In this document: positions 22,379 to 35,064 of the stretch, piece by piece
Layout of the letters: each line of letters starts with the position of its first letter
How positions within the stretch are numbered: the stretch's first letter is position 1
DNA from: Leptodactylus fallax
Lineage: Eukaryota; Chordata; Amphibia; Anura; Leptodactylidae
Direction: 5' to 3'
Assembly (NCBI GenBank): GCA_947044405.1
Contig: CAMRHE010000207.1
Location: forward strand, 568,001-632,000
Length of the DNA stretch: 64,000 nt
Translations under genes and position numbers: made by a program
The notes under the pieces: generated by a model
Told to the model about the DNA's origin: nothing
The model's input: only the letters and a program-made list of their open reading frames with translations
Databases searched by the model: none

Positions 22379-22711
22379 GACCCCATGTAGAGAGCAGGAG
22401 TCAAAAAGCGTTGTGGGAAAAACTGTGACAGAAACAGATTGCGGTTTTTCCTGCAGCGCTTTTCACAAAGTCCACAGAGTTTTCTCCTACAGACTTTCTG
22501 CTTCCATTATACCTATACGGAAAATGCCAACGTTTCCGTAGGTATAATTGAAATGCTGCGATTTACAAAAAAGGCGACAGTTTTTGAAATTGTAGCATTT
22601 CCGCTGCACATATTTTTCTGCAATGTGTGGATGGTATTAGCTAGAATCCCATCCACTTTTCAGGGACTGTAAAACGCCGCGTTTTTTTTTATGCTACATG
22701 GGGCCCCGGCC
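22379..22711. mobile_element. Harbinger-like MITE, CCCCATGTAG subfamily
   Basis: Left GACCCCATGTAG, right CTACATGGGGCCCCGGCC; flanks TAA and TCA. Interior 'attatacctatacggaaaat' is shared with 48500-48885 and 54307-54460. Confidence 0.65.
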
Positions 22712-22908
22712 TCAAAGGGGTTTTACTCATAAACATCTTTAAATTTGGAGACAATTAAAAGTTTAACCTTTTTTTTTTTTTGCAAAAATATTATTTTTAA
22801 ATTTTGCAGCATATTGAAGATTTTCTCTAACCGCCTTAGTGGTGACAGTATTTTCCAATGCCAATAGATTTGAGTATAAATGTGTGCAAGAACTTTCTAT
22901 GGTCTGGC

Positions 22909-23060
22909 ACTTGTCAGAAACACAGCCAAGATTTCCTTATTGTGGCCAGGTTATCTTCTCGTGCAGGAAGACAGAAGCAGGCAGGCCCAGTACATGCACA
23001 AGAAGATAACCTCGCCACAATAAGGAAATCATAGGCTGTGTTTCTGGGTTTATGACAAGT
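22909..23060. repeat. 152-bp near-perfect hairpin
   Basis: The left arm (22909-22966) starts ACTTGTCAGAAACACAGCC and contains 'tttccttattgtgg' and 'aggttatcttct'. The right arm (23003-23060) is its reverse complement, ending TGACAAGT. The loop is about 35 bp. A small fold-back MITE or a hairpin transcript source; function unknown. Confidence 0.75.
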
Positions 23061-23156
23061 AGTCCCGTCTGTCCCATATGGTTTTTCCCCTTCGTGATTT
23101 ACACCTCAAAATTAGTAAACAAAAACCTGAACAAAACCTGGGAACCCAGCCTAAGT

Positions 23157-23462
23157 CTTCTGTAGTTGCAGACGACCATGTGAATTTTGCAGTCTAGTGT
23201 ACAGTGTTCCATTTTTGCGGACCGTGTGTCATCAGTGTGGCATCAGTGCCGTATGCCCTCAAAAATGGACAGTATTGCTTCAGTGTGTCATACATATTTG
23301 CCGATCCGCAAATATGGATGACACACTAAAGCAAAAAGATCCCTGTGGCTATCTAGATAGGTACCACAAATACGGATGACACACAGATGACATACGGAGT
23401 ACATCTATATGCCGTCCATGGTTTTTAGTTTTCCATAGTCTTTCAAAACATGGGCCCCGGCC
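23157..23462. mobile_element. Probable MITE, ends decayed
   Basis: Right end ACATGGGCCCCGGCC then TAA; interior has repeated 'atccgcaaatatggatgaca' and 'caaatacggatgaca'. The left end is unclear. Confidence 0.4.
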
Positions 23463-23465
23463 TAA

Positions 23466-23678
23466 AGCTAAATTCACATGAAAGAGGTGCAAAAAATTGA
23501 CTTTTTTCACGGCCGTCTTGCACCTGTGTATGAAGGAATCCAAGAAAACTGACAAAAATAGAACATTGCCTATATTTTGATAGTCCATGGCAACTTGTGA
23601 ATACACTCATTCACTCCCATTGTGACGACTGTTAAAAAAAATGGCTGTTGTGTGGCTGTTTTTTGTGTGAATAGGACC
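23466..23678. mobile_element. Harbinger-like MITE (TAA duplication)
   Basis: Left AGCTAAATTCACATG, right GTGTGAATAGGACC, TAA on both sides (23463-23465, 23679-23681). Interior self-complementary. Confidence 0.65.
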
Positions 23679-23733
23679 TAAAAGCACACCATTAGGACAG
23701 TATCAGCTCCATGTTAACTTACCGTTTGGCTGA

Positions 23734-23857
23734 TGCCCCATGTAGTGATACGCAGCAAAACAACGCTACAGAAAAAAGCGCTGCAGAAACTCATCGCAGC
23801 AGAAACGCATTGCACAGCAGCAAAAATGCTGCGTTTTCGCGATGTGGGGCTTCAGCC
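23734..23857. mobile_element. Short Harbinger-like MITE, fully palindromic
   Basis: Left TGCCCCATGTAG, right GATGTGGGGCTTCAGCC, TGA on both sides (23731-23733, 23858-23860). The 124-bp body folds around 'gcagcaaaacaacgc' and 'tgctgcgttttcgc'. Confidence 0.65.
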
Positions 23858-23860
23858 TGA

Positions 23861-24250
23861 TGGTGCTAACCAGTGTACCCTCATGCATGACCAAATTTTT
23901 TATTTGTTCAGCGGGTCTTCAGTTTAGTTTTGAAATTGTCGTGGGAAAGCAGCAAATGCACAAAGTTGTCATTTTCGGGTGAGTCAATAGTCTGCTAAAT
24001 GTATATTTAGAAATGTCTGCTTATAATCCACACTTATTAGCCTTCTCCATTAAGGAGGATTATTCTGAGTTATTCTCCAAGGCATAAAAAAAATCAGAAC
24101 AATTATTCAGGTGCATTTTACATAGCAGACAAAAATAGGATTAGTATGGAGTTCGAGCTGTTCTTATAAAAAGCTTGGATTAAACAGACCAATGCACACC
24201 CACAGGTTGACACAAGGTCTTGTGTATAGCAACTAGTGCATGTAGAAAAA
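23861..24250. other. Unrecognised non-coding sequence
   Basis: No gene or element recognised. Confidence 0.45.
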
Positions 24251-25180
24251 TAGCAGTTGCCTATAGCAACCATCATTATAGCAACCTACATTATAGCAAC
24301 CAATATTATAGCTAGAGATGAGCGAATCAAAGCTGACAAAATGGAATTTGATCCAAATTTCAGGAAATATTTGATTCGCATTGAATCCGGATTTCCTCAC
24401 GCTTTGTGGTAACGATTTGCATTTTTTACTAAAATGGCTGCTGCACATGTTAGGACATGGGGTAAGGAACTCTGGGAACGCGGGATCACCCACAATGCCA
24501 TGAGTGCAGCCAATCAGCAGCCAGCCAGCCCTGTGATGTCATAGCCCTATAAATACCCTCCGCCATCTTGGATTCAGGCATTTTCCAGTGTACTTAGTGC
24601 ATGGAGAGACGTCAGCAGGCGCTAGGGAAAGTGCTAGAAAAAACTTGAAAACTGATATTTTGCTGAATCGAAGTTCAGGGAAAGAGTATTAGAAGTGTAG
24701 GGAAAGGATAGCGAGGAATTTATACAGAGTACTGAAGCAGAACAGGGTTCATCTGGGGTGTTTGCAGCCTGGGTAATAGGAACAATCCTACTACACCTAC
24801 TACTACCATTATACTGCTGCTCATTGCAGGTTTGCAATAGATCATACCTGTGTAATTCAAATTATTGGGCTCTTATTAGTCCTTGTGCGGTGCACTTATA
24901 TGGTGTAAAGCCTTTTCTTGGCTTTACAACTACCACAGCAGACTCCCTATGCGTGTTACTGCAAGGCACAGTGTTCTACACTACTATATAGGCTCTCTGC
25001 AGCCAGGAAATAGCTGTTTTTTTAACACGATTTGCAGCAAATTAATTCGGATTGAATCGTTTCAGAAAATTCTGCAAACCGACCAAATTGAATTTTTGAA
25101 AAATTTGCTCATCTCTAATTATAGCAACCATCATTATAGCAACCAATATTATAGAAACTAATATTATAGCAACCAAACTT
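24251..25180. repeat. 15-bp tandem repeat split by a transposon
   Basis: Units of the type 'atcattatagcaacc' occur at about 24251-24312 and again at 25118-25180. The two blocks are one array divided by the element at 24313-25117. Confidence 0.8.
24313..25117. mobile_element. hAT-like non-autonomous element (805 bp)
   Basis: Termini TAGAGATGAGCGAA and GCTCATCTCTA are inverted copies. Immediately outside, ATTATAGC occurs on both sides (24305-24312 and 25118-25125), an 8-bp duplication as hAT elements make. The target is tandemly repeated, so the duplication length is not fully certain. No transposase; open frames are short and overlapping. Confidence 0.75.
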
Positions 25181-25947
25181 AATACTGTCAGGTTGCACCA
25201 TTGGAGACAATTCCCAAACAAGATGCAAAATGTCAAAGTAGAGAAGAAGCCAAATTTTCAGATCTATGTTTGTTTTACTTACAAAGATATTGGCTTTTAT
25301 TTGCTTTGGTACCGCGGCCATTTTTTAACAATGACTGCAAGATGAGTGGGCGTATTTATTGTCGCCTTTGAGATATCTATACAGTGAATTGTCATTTCAA
25401 GAACGGAAACTCAAGCGCTAGTGTGAACCTAGAGTAAGAGACAATCTTCCGGCTTTAACTACCTTCTTTGCTATGGTCTATTACACAAAGCACCTTTCAT
25501 TGAAGTTCAGCTATACAGTAATTCTGTCCAGCATTTATGGTATATATGGAGAAGAACTATATGCAGCATCCGTCCTGGCATTCTGCAGACTGCGAATATT
25601 TAGCATGTGATATTATTTCTATTAATTGAGTTCCTGACTTGGAGAACATTTTCTTCATAAGTATAGTACCACATTTTCCAGCAGAAACCTTTCCAGGTAT
25701 GTATGTTGGATATCAAAGGTTAATGCAGTCTCGCTTTCAGAGAGCCAGCGTAGGAATTGGGAATTTGCTTGAACTTGGTAAGTGTTGAACCTATTAACCT
25801 ATTACGCACTTGCGGTCTATGCTGTAACTCATGTGTCATACCTCTATTCCATAGTTACAGTGGCAAAGTCGCTCTCTGGGGGTCTAAGCTTTTCTATAGA
25901 TTTAAAACAAAGCACTTTACAACAAAGCTACATTTTTATTTCATGAT
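25181..25947. other. Unrecognised non-coding sequence
   Basis: Contains an isolated MITE-like right end ('gtgtgaacctagagtaa' near 25420) without a partner. Otherwise nothing recognised. Confidence 0.45.
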
Positions 25948-25950
25948 TAA

Positions 25951-26229
25951 GGCTAGGGGTACACAGGGATTTTAGCCGCGACTCCCATCGCATAACCAAA
26001 CATCGCAGGTCACCCTGGCTGTGACCTCTTCACTGACGACTAGTGAATGGAGCCACATTGCAAATCCTAGTGTGACTCGACTATGACTTCAAGTTGCAAA
26101 AAAAGTCCAGCAATGTTCAACTTGAAGTCGAGGATGAAAAACCCTCAGGGTCATAATATGACTCCATTCACTAACATTAGTTTGGTCATGTGATGAGAGT
26201 TGCGCCAAAATCGCTGTGTAGGCCTAGCC
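25951..26229. mobile_element. Harbinger-like MITE (TAA duplication)
   Basis: Left GGCTAGGGGTACAC, right GTGTAGGCCTAGCC, TAA on both sides (25948-25950, 26230-26232). Interior mirrored around 'cttcaagttgcaaaaaaag' and 'caacttgaagtcg'. Confidence 0.8.
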
Positions 26230-26232
26230 TAA

Positions 26233-28860
26233 ACATCACTTCTATGTGCACAAAGTCTCGCTTCAGCTATAGGTGACCATACACATTAAATTTCAGCTGA
26301 CCACCTCATTTATAGGTCCTGACTTAGTCTATGGGGAGGGGGCGGAAGCCTCTGGAAAAGGCAGGCACATTAATAGCTGAAGCTGCTACACTCCTAGTCT
26401 GTGAGTGAGGGAACCCTTCTAGCACTGCTATGTTTCAATATAAATCTCTACTACTGCACAGAATAAGGCAATACATCAATGAATAGTCTGCTCCTCCCCT
26501 TCTCCTCTCCATAGAGTTCTGTGTGTGAGATTGGTACAGATAGCACTCTATGTAAACAAACAGATTGAGTGAAGATAAGGAAGTGGAGAACATCCTAATA
26601 AGTGAAGAAGGAAAGTGATTTCCTTAATAAAATATATTACAGTCTCTTATATTCACCAGTATTGTTCAAATGAATTGAAAAAATTATTTAGAATTGGAGG
26701 TATATTTTAAGGTATGATAAGATAGATATTTTATGGGTGTCATCATTGAAGCATTTGGCCTTGAGTAGAGTTTTTATTTTTTTATTTATATTAATCTTTT
26801 ACTTTTTGATTACCATCTAAAATGATAAGACTTTAGTAACTTACTTGCTAAACCCCTCATTGTAATATGTTGGGTATATGGGTAACGCACCAACACTAGC
26901 CCCATGTGCCCTATTGTATATTTTAAATATAAGTCATGGATTTAGAGGGATTTTCCTTGGGCAGCACAGCTCTTGTCCAAGCTCCATAACCCCCTTCAAA
27001 GAGCTGACTGGTGAGGTGTCAAATGTCAGAGCCCACTAATATGTTATTGATGGCTATTCATATTGGGAACCTAAAAAACCCTTTTCATGTTGTCCACCAA
27101 TAGTTATCGTCTCATCAATGCAAAATGGACAAATATACAAAATATTAACACATTTTAACTGATTTCTTCAAAAAGTATTCATTCTTGGCATGGGCAGACT
27201 TTATGCTTGAGACCCTATAAAATAAGATGGCCCATAGATCCTTTTATAACTGATACAGATATCATCTCTGCTGGAGTCTATGGAGAAAGGCATTTTATAA
27301 AAGTGACATCTTGTAGTCAGCACGGCGATGTCACTAAGGCGACCCAGAGGCCTGTCAGTCCATTTCCTATTTACAGACTGAAATAGAAGTTTTTCAATTG
27401 TTAATCATACAAGATATACAACTCCTTTAATGGGTGGTCAATTTGTAGTATTTGGCACAGTCTCATTGAGCAATGGATTCAGAATTGTTAAACTGCTTAC
27501 TCAGTGTTATATTATTTATGTTTAATTATTATAGCCCTATATATACATATATATATCACCCACAGTTGGCCCCAATGCGCTGCTAAGGACAGAATTAGTC
27601 CTGAAGCTTTAGATGGGTTTCCTTTTTTGGCTGCCTTAAGAAGCAGAACAGAGTGCGCAGTATTGGTGTTTAACCCTGCTTTCTCTCCCTGTCAGCAACT
27701 ATTAGTGCTGGGTCAGCTCTGTCTGAGTGTGACGAAATGGATTATAATACTCAGCATTACTAAGAGACAGCCAGAAGGAGAAAACATAGTTGAAATGGCA
27801 AAGATGGTGCAAAGCACCCAATGATATAGCTCTGCAACCTGCATGGAAATATTAATGTAACAGGTGCCAACAGGCAGTCACCGGCACTGGGATTGTGGCA
27901 ATACGGCTGCTCAATACGGCCAACACGGTTCTTCTCTGTGGCCAGTGAGTCGCTGTGTCTAACTTGTGTATTCCCGAGCAGACGCCCAGACATAGCCATT
28001 TTGCAAGTCACCTGGAGAAAGGACACACTTGACACGTGGCTTACCACTGTAGTTTCCTCTTTACTGCAGCAGATGTTTCTAGTATAGCAGGCCTTTAACA
28101 AGAAAAACAATGAAGGGGATGCAGTGCTATAATAGCGATAAAGTGATCGCCTAAATAATTGTGAAGTGTTTATTCATTTTAATATGTTTTATACATATAT
28201 GATGCATTTAGTGTACATATGACTACACCTTATGCAAATGTAATAAAGAAAATTTCAACAGTACATAAATATAGCATGAGCGCCCTGATGTTCCCAATAA
28301 ATAGACTGAAAATAAAAAGGGGTATCATTTTGGTATCTATGGTATAGTATTTATGATGTGCTATGATATATGTTTCTCATGGATGATTGGTTGTCTGCAG
28401 GACATAAGATGAAGTGGAAGTAGTACATCTACAAACATTTTGGTCTTTAAAGCTTTTACAAGATATTGTCCACCATGTCACAGGAACTAATTTAGCTTTG
28501 GTCCAGCAATGTTCATGATCCCTCATTGCCACACTCCAATTCGCACTTATAAATGTTCGTTTCTCCCATTTTGGTTATGGCAGCCACATTTTGTATTGCA
28601 CTGTTATGGAAGCAGAAATCCATTACCTGCTGGATTAGTAAGTGACCCCCTTTACATACCCCTACGCAGTAAGTGCCCCTATACTGACTTTAGTTTACTT
28701 TCTGCTGGAATAACGGACTTTATTTACTTACTGACCTCCGTTCCTACCTACAACCGTCCTCTGACTCTGCTTCCCCTTCAGCCTCCAGGAGGTTTTGTGC
28801 ACCACGCTGAACAGCATCAACTATGTCCTGGCGCTGTTGAGCATCAACGATGTGATGCAT
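26233..28860. other. Mostly unrecognised non-coding sequence
   Basis: About 2.6 kb with no supported exon. 'aggtgaccatacacatta' near 26270 resembles one end of a repeat. The segment at 28740-28910 resembles the sequence upstream of the other ggggcc minisatellites and is probably part of the same dispersed repeat. Confidence 0.45.
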
Positions 28861-28959
28861 GGGACCTCTAAGAGGGGAAACAGAGGCGACCATGGGCAGG
28901 AGAAGGGATCGATAAGTAAATAACTGCTGGAGTAAGGCAGCAGGTAGTGACCTAAAGGG

Positions 28960-29370
28960 ACTATGGTGGAACTTACTGCATGAGGGCCTGTAAAGGTGGC
29001 ACTTACTGTATGTTGGCCAATAAAGGGACAGTATTATGTGTGGAGGCCTGTAAAGGAAGCAGCATACTGTATGTGGGCCAATAAGTAGTAAATACCAGGT
29101 GGAAGGTAAACAAGTGGGACTTTATACCATGTGAAGATAGTAAAGGGTGCTTTACACCTTGTAGGGGCCAGTAAAGGGGGTTTATACCATGTGCAGGCTA
29201 GTAAAGGGGACTTTATATCGTGCGGGGGGTGTAATACTATGTGCAGGTCAGTAAAGGGGGCTTTATACCCTGTGGGGGCCAGTAAAGGGGGCGTTATACC
29301 CTGTGGGGGCCAGTAAAGGGGGCTTTATACCATGTGAGAGCCAGTAAAGAGGGTGCTATACTGTGTAGGT
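28960..29370. repeat. Minisatellite, about 30-bp G-rich unit
   Basis: Roughly ten units of the form 'gggccagtaaagggggcttt' plus 'ataccatgtg', more regular toward the right. Same general organisation as 172-310 and 35065-35240. Confidence 0.8.
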
Positions 29371-29819
29371 GCTGCCCTTCTCTGTGACAGTACATCTTGT
29401 TTATCATTGTGGGTACCCTCCTCCACTGCCCCCTCTTTCTTAGGAGTAGTTATGGGTATGTGGTTGGACGTGCTCTATGTTTAGCTTACTTCTCCCTCCC
29501 TCATTTTTTTTTTCTTTATCTCTCTCTCTCTCTTTCTTTTCCCTTAGCTGTTTTTCTGCCTTTCTTTATTCCTTCTGGCTTAATCTTCTCCTCTATCAGT
29601 GACATGCTCACTGATCATCCACCGGTCCGGGTTACTCATACGTATACTGACTTATTCCTACTGCTTCACTAGTTATTGCATGTCAGTCTTTTGGGGTATG
29701 TTTTGTTTTTGTTTCTATTTTGCACTTCCCGTAAAATCCATATCAAATCCATATCAAATGGGTGACCGGTATGTTTGCATTGTTATGTATTGATGACATT
29801 ATTTGAGGTATCAAGCATA

Positions 29820-29986
29820 CAGTGACACCTCTCCAAAAGACCACCTCTTTGAGGAGATCATCAGACCGCATTTTCTGTAATGGATCTTCAGGTTTCCATA
29901 CTAGCTATCTTCTTTAAGAAGACCACCTCTCTAGAAGACCATTTTTTCATACGATTTTAGGTGGTTGTCTCAAAGAGATTTCACTG
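29820..29986. mobile_element. Small TA-flanked inverted-repeat element
   Basis: Left CAGTGACACCTCTCC, right AGAGATTTCACTG, TA at 29818-29819 and 29987-29988. The interior repeats 'agaccacctct' in direct orientation and 'aggtggttgtct' inverted. TA flanks suggest Tc1/mariner mobilisation. Confidence 0.6.
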
Positions 29987-29989
29987 TAT

Positions 29990-30885
29990 AGTCTTTTGCC
30001 TGTTGTATTCTCGCTATACCTGTTGCACCCCCTTGAGGAGTATGCATCAGGCACATTTCTGTATAATACATTTCTGTGAGCTTCTTGAAAGTAATGTCAT
30101 TGAGAGTCACCTGAGCTTGCTTTAAATAATGAATATTCATAATGAAATATGTAGCCGATGCCGAAAGCCCTCAGAGACTTTAGTGTTCCAGTTCTGTGAC
30201 CAACATTGTGTGACGGCTTGCAATTTGCACAGCTGTAGTCTTCCAAGCCAGAGGTTGCTGCAGTCTGCCTACCTCAAGGATGATTACTCTAATACCATGC
30301 AAGATCTTCAAGCTGGCAGGGGGCAGACTCATGGTGGCGGATTTGACTACCTGGCATGACTCTTATCTCAGATTCAGTAGGTTGTTAAAGTTTCAGGTGC
30401 CAAAAATAGGTAATATGTTTCTCAGTGGTGACGCTAAAGATGTGCTAATAAGATAGGCACTATTGGACAAACAGGTCCTAACACATATTTTATGGTATAT
30501 ATAAAGGCGATTTCCATTGCTTTGACATAAGGGTCAAGGCACATATAGTCATGAGCTGCTCTTTCAAGCAAAACATTGGCCATGGGGATTTTGACATGGC
30601 ATTAGGAGTTATAATTTTATTGGGATCAACAAATGTACGTCTCTAGTACCTGACTTTTCAACAAGTAAGCAAGTCATAAAGGAAGAGACTTCAGAGTTGC
30701 CCCTTCCCTTTTTGCATCCTCTTGTATTTCCATTTGTACAGAATGTTTTCATATGACTTTATTACTGTAACCATATACAATGGCAGTATTGTCATTCTTC
30801 AACAGATAAAATCTTGCGGTCCTTAGAAGGAATCAACACCACCTTCCAACTCCACATATAGCTGCCAGTTCACACTAGCTTCTAA
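29990..30885. other. Unrecognised non-coding sequence
   Basis: No gene or repeat recognised between the small TA element and the large array. Confidence 0.45.
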
Positions 30886-30889
30886 AGGT

Positions 30890-33484
30890 ATATGATAGAG
30901 GAGAGAAGCTGAGCTCTGCAATATATAGGTTTATATGATAGAGGAGAGAAGCTGAGCTCTGTGATATATAGGTTTATATGATAGAGGGAGAGAAGCTGAG
31001 CTCTGTGATATATAGGTTTATATGATAGAGGAGAGAAGCTGAGCTCTGTGATATATAGGGTTATATGATAGAGGGAGAGAAGCTGAGCCGTGAAATAGGA
31101 ATGATAGAGGAGAGAAGCTGTGCTGTGTGATATATAGGATATAGGAGAGAAGCTAAGCTCTGTGATATATAGGGTTATATGATATAGAGGGAGAGAAGCT
31201 GAGCTCTGTGATATATAGGTTTATATGATAGAGGGAGAGAAGCTGAGATCTGTGCTATATAGGATTATATGATAGAGGAGAGAAGCTGAGCTCTGTGATA
31301 TATAGGTTTATATGATAGAGGAGAGAAGCTGAGCTCTGTCATATATAGGATTATATGATAGAGGAGAGAAGCTCAGCTCTGTGATATATAGGTTATATGA
31401 TAGAGGAGAGAAGCAGAGCTCTGTGATATATAGGTTATATGATAGAGGAGAGAAGCTGAGCTCTGTGATATATAGGTTGATATAATACAGGGAGAGAAGC
31501 TGAGCTCTGTGATATATAGGTTATATGATAGAGGAGAGAAGCTGAGCTGTGTGATATATATAGGGTTATATGATAGAGGGAGAGAAGCTGAGCTATGTGA
31601 TATATAGGGTTATATGATATAGAGGGAGAGAAGCTGAGCTCTGTGATATATAGGTTTATATGATAGAGGGAGAGAAGCTGAGATCTGTGCTATATAGGAT
31701 TATATGATAGAGGAGAGAAGCTGAGCTCTGTGATATATAGGTTTATATGATAGAGGAGAGAAGCTGAGCTCTGTGATATATAGGATTATATGATAGAGGA
31801 GAGAAGCTGAGCTCTGTGATATATAGGTTATATGATAGAGGAGAGAAGCTGAGCTCTGTGATATATAGGTTATATGATAGAGGAGAGAAGCTGAGCTCTG
31901 TGATATATAGGTTGATATAATACAGGGAGAGAAGCTGAGCTCTGTGATATATAGGGTTATATGATAGAGGAGAGAAGCTGAGCTCTGTGATATATAGGGT
32001 TATATGATAGAGGAGAGAAGCTGAGCTGTGTGATATATATATAGGGTTATATGATAGAGGGAGAGAAGCTGAGCTATGCGATATATAGGTTTATATGATA
32101 GAGGGACAGAAGCTGAGCTATGTGATATATAGGGTTATATGATAGAGGAGAGAAGCTGAGCTCTGTGATATATAGAGTTATATGATATAGAGGGAGAGAA
32201 GCTGAGCTCTGTGATATATAGGATTATATGATAGAGGAGAGAAGCTAAGCTTTGTGATATATAGGATTATATGATAGAGGAGAGAAGCTGAGCTCTGTGA
32301 TATATAGGGTTATATGATAGAGGGAGAGAAGCTGAGCTCTGTGATGTATAGGTTTATATGGTAGAGGGAGAGAAGCTGAGCTCTGTGATATATAGGGTTA
32401 TATGATAGAGGAGAGAAGCTGAGCTCTGTGATATATAGGGTTATATGATAGAGGAGAGAAGCTGAGCTCAGTGATATATAGGGTTATATGATAGAGGAGA
32501 GAAGCTGAGCTCTGTGATATATAGGGTTATATGATAGAAGGAGAGAAGCTGAGATCTGTGATATATAGGGTTATATGATAGAGGAGAGAAGCTGAGCTCT
32601 GTGATATATAGGGTTATATAATACAGGGAGAGAAGCTGAGCTCTGTGATATATAGGGTTATATGATAGAGGAGAGAAGCTGAGCTCTGTGATATATAGGG
32701 TTATATGATAGAAGGAGAGAAGCTGAGCTCTGTGATATATAGGGTTATATGATAGAAGGAGAGAAGCTGAGATCTGTGATATATAAGGTTATATGATAGA
32801 GGGAGAGAAGCTGAGCTCTGTGATATATAGGGTTATATGATAGAGGAGAGAAGCTGAGCTCTGTGATATATAGGGTTATATAATACAGGGAGAGAAGCTG
32901 AGCTCTGTGATATATAGGGTTATATGATAGAGGAGAGAAGCTGAGCTCTGTGATATATAGGGTTATATGATAGAGGAGAGAAGCTGAGCTCTGTGATATA
33001 TAGGGTTATATGATAGAGGAGAGAAGCTGAGCTCTGTGATATATAGGGTTATATGATAGAGGAGAGAAGCTGAGCTCTGTGATATATAAGGTTATATGAT
33101 ATAGGAGAGAAGCTGAGCTCTGTGATATATAGGGTTATATGATAGAGGAGAGAAGCTGAGCTCTGTGATATATAGGGTTATATGATAGAGGAGAGAAGCT
33201 GAGCTCTGTGATATATAGGGTTATATAATAGAGGAGAGATGTTGAGCTCTGTGATATATAGGTTATATGATAGAGGAGAGAAGCTGAGCTCTGTGATATA
33301 TAGGGTTATATGATAGAGGAGAGAAGCTGAGCTCTGTGATATATAGGGTTATATGATAGAGGAGAGAAGCTGAGCTCTGTGATATATAGGTTATATGATA
33401 GAGGAGAGAAGCTGAGCTCTGTGATATATAGGGTTATATGATAGAGGAGAGAAGCTGAGCTCTGTGATATATAAGGTTATATGA
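30890..33484. repeat. 2.6-kb minisatellite of 43-44-bp units, about 60 copies
   Basis: The unit is 'gttatatgatagaggagaga' followed by 'agctgagctctgtgatatat' and 'agg'. Common variants are 'gaggga' for 'gagga', 'gatatagaggg', 'ggtttat', and 'gatataatacaggg'. A variant block at about 31180 recurs at 31616, and 'gttgatataatacag' at 31476 recurs at 31911, both 435 bp apart (10 units). Units toward the right are more uniform. Confidence 0.95.
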
Positions 33485-34680
33485 TCACTGCATGTGGGCA
33501 GGGTAAAAAGGGCTATATTATCTCCTTTCTCCCTCTATTATTTGAAATGCTGATGGTCAAGCCGAAAAAGGGTCATCCGACCATATTTTACAGGTGTTTG
33601 GCACTGAAAACAAGGCTGAAACTGTGGTGGGTAGGCACACAGCTCCATATGGATAAAAATAATGTAAAAATCCACTTGGTAAAAGAAAAATAAAAAAATG
33701 AAACACACAGCCTCATATGGATAAAATAGATTTTTTTTTGGTGATAAAACATAAAACAGTGTTGTTACCCACCCTAGCTTTTTTATTCTGTCTCCAAAAA
33801 ACTCCATGTGAACATACCCATGCATACTAATCTCAGGGCAGCAGAAATTACCCAACAGGTTCACTATTAGCCCTTGGGACATTGTGTATAATAGATACCT
33901 AACCCCTTCACCAAGTTGCCAGTGCTGTCACAATTATTGTATACCATATATATTACAACACAAATGTGGCAACATAATTTTGTTATGCAGCTAACCTGTC
34001 ATTCCACCTGACAGAGGACCCTTAGGACTCCTTAGGGATAGAATCAGGATGCAATTACTTCTAGAGCCCTCCTTATAGCCGCACCACTGACAATATGAAA
34101 TTGATGAAGGAACTAAAAATGTCTTAATTGGCATCCTATGCAATGTCCATGATCTAATGATGACAATGTTCTATTTTACATGATAGAGTTATGTATGGAC
34201 AAGCTTAACACCTTGTTTAAGGAAAGTAAATGGCGGCCTGTTCCTTTTATCCCTTTAGCTGCTCTCCTTTGTATTCTCTTCCTTGCTGTCTGGTGCCCTG
34301 ACCTTTTGAAAGCTGTTCCGATTAGAGTTAAGAATTTATCTCCTCTCTGTGAGGATGTTGGCTCCGACCAGCTGTCCTGTTCACGACTTGCTGACTATTT
34401 TTAGGCCTATTTGTTCTCGAGAAATTTATTGTGAGGATAAGGTTTGCACTCTGTGCCTAGTAGAAAGGGGCAATGTAAGGAAATCAGTGCTCCTGCCCCA
34501 TCCACTTTACTTTGCAAAGCCTGAAAAATGCATTATTCATCCTATGCATCCTTGTACATTAAAGAACAGACCAGTATCCTACATGTTATTCTGCCATATC
34601 CATCATGGAAAACTTATTGGCATATCTTTTCCCAGAATTCCTAGGTAGCTATGCATGGCTAATAAGTCTCCTTAACATAC
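33485..34680. other. Unrecognised non-coding sequence
   Basis: AT-rich, with a short direct repeat ('catatggataaaa' near 33647 and 33715). No exon supported. Confidence 0.45.
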
Positions 34681-34685
34681 TGTAG

Positions 34686-34751
34686 ACTAGTTGTTCTCAA
34701 CCTGCGGTACATGTATACCAGGAGGGTACACACCGCGGCTCAGAACCACTG
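34686..34751. mobile_element. hAT-like terminal fragment
   Basis: 'tagttgttctcaacctgcgg' at the left and 'gctcagaaccactgg' at the right are inverted. They resemble the GTTCTCAACC terminus of Charlie-type hAT elements. Only about 66 bp remain. Confidence 0.5.
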
Positions 34752-34782
34752 GTCTATATTACATGCCAGGAGCACCATGCTT

Positions 34783-35043
34783 ACTTTAGAAACGCAATAA
34801 CCACTTTCATCAGTATTGATGCTCTCATTGCAGTTAGTGGTGCCTGGTAAAAGTGGTAAACTGAATTCGTCACTCCCCACTTCCTTTCTGTTCCAGGCGT
34901 ACAGCAGGTCCCATAGCAGAGAGGAAGCAAGGAGAAGAGTGGTGAGTGATGAATGCAGCTCACCACTCACTCCCAGGGTGCCCAAAACTTCAATGAACGC
35001 CACCATCATTAATTATGGAAGTGCTCATTGCGCTTCTAAAGGA
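34783..35043. repeat. Fold-back repeat
   Basis: Left 'tttagaaacgcaataacca' and right 'gctcattgcgcttctaaa' are inverted partners, with 'cactccc' and 'gtgagtg' segments mirrored inside. Leads into the G-rich repeats at 35065. Confidence 0.5.
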
Positions 35044-35064
35044 TGGCACCCTCGGGCATGTGAC

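Noticed and set aside
28509..28871. 120-residue plus-strand frame, considered as a host exon
   Set aside because: No recognised domain, and its 3' part overlaps the block shared with other minisatellite-bearing repeats.
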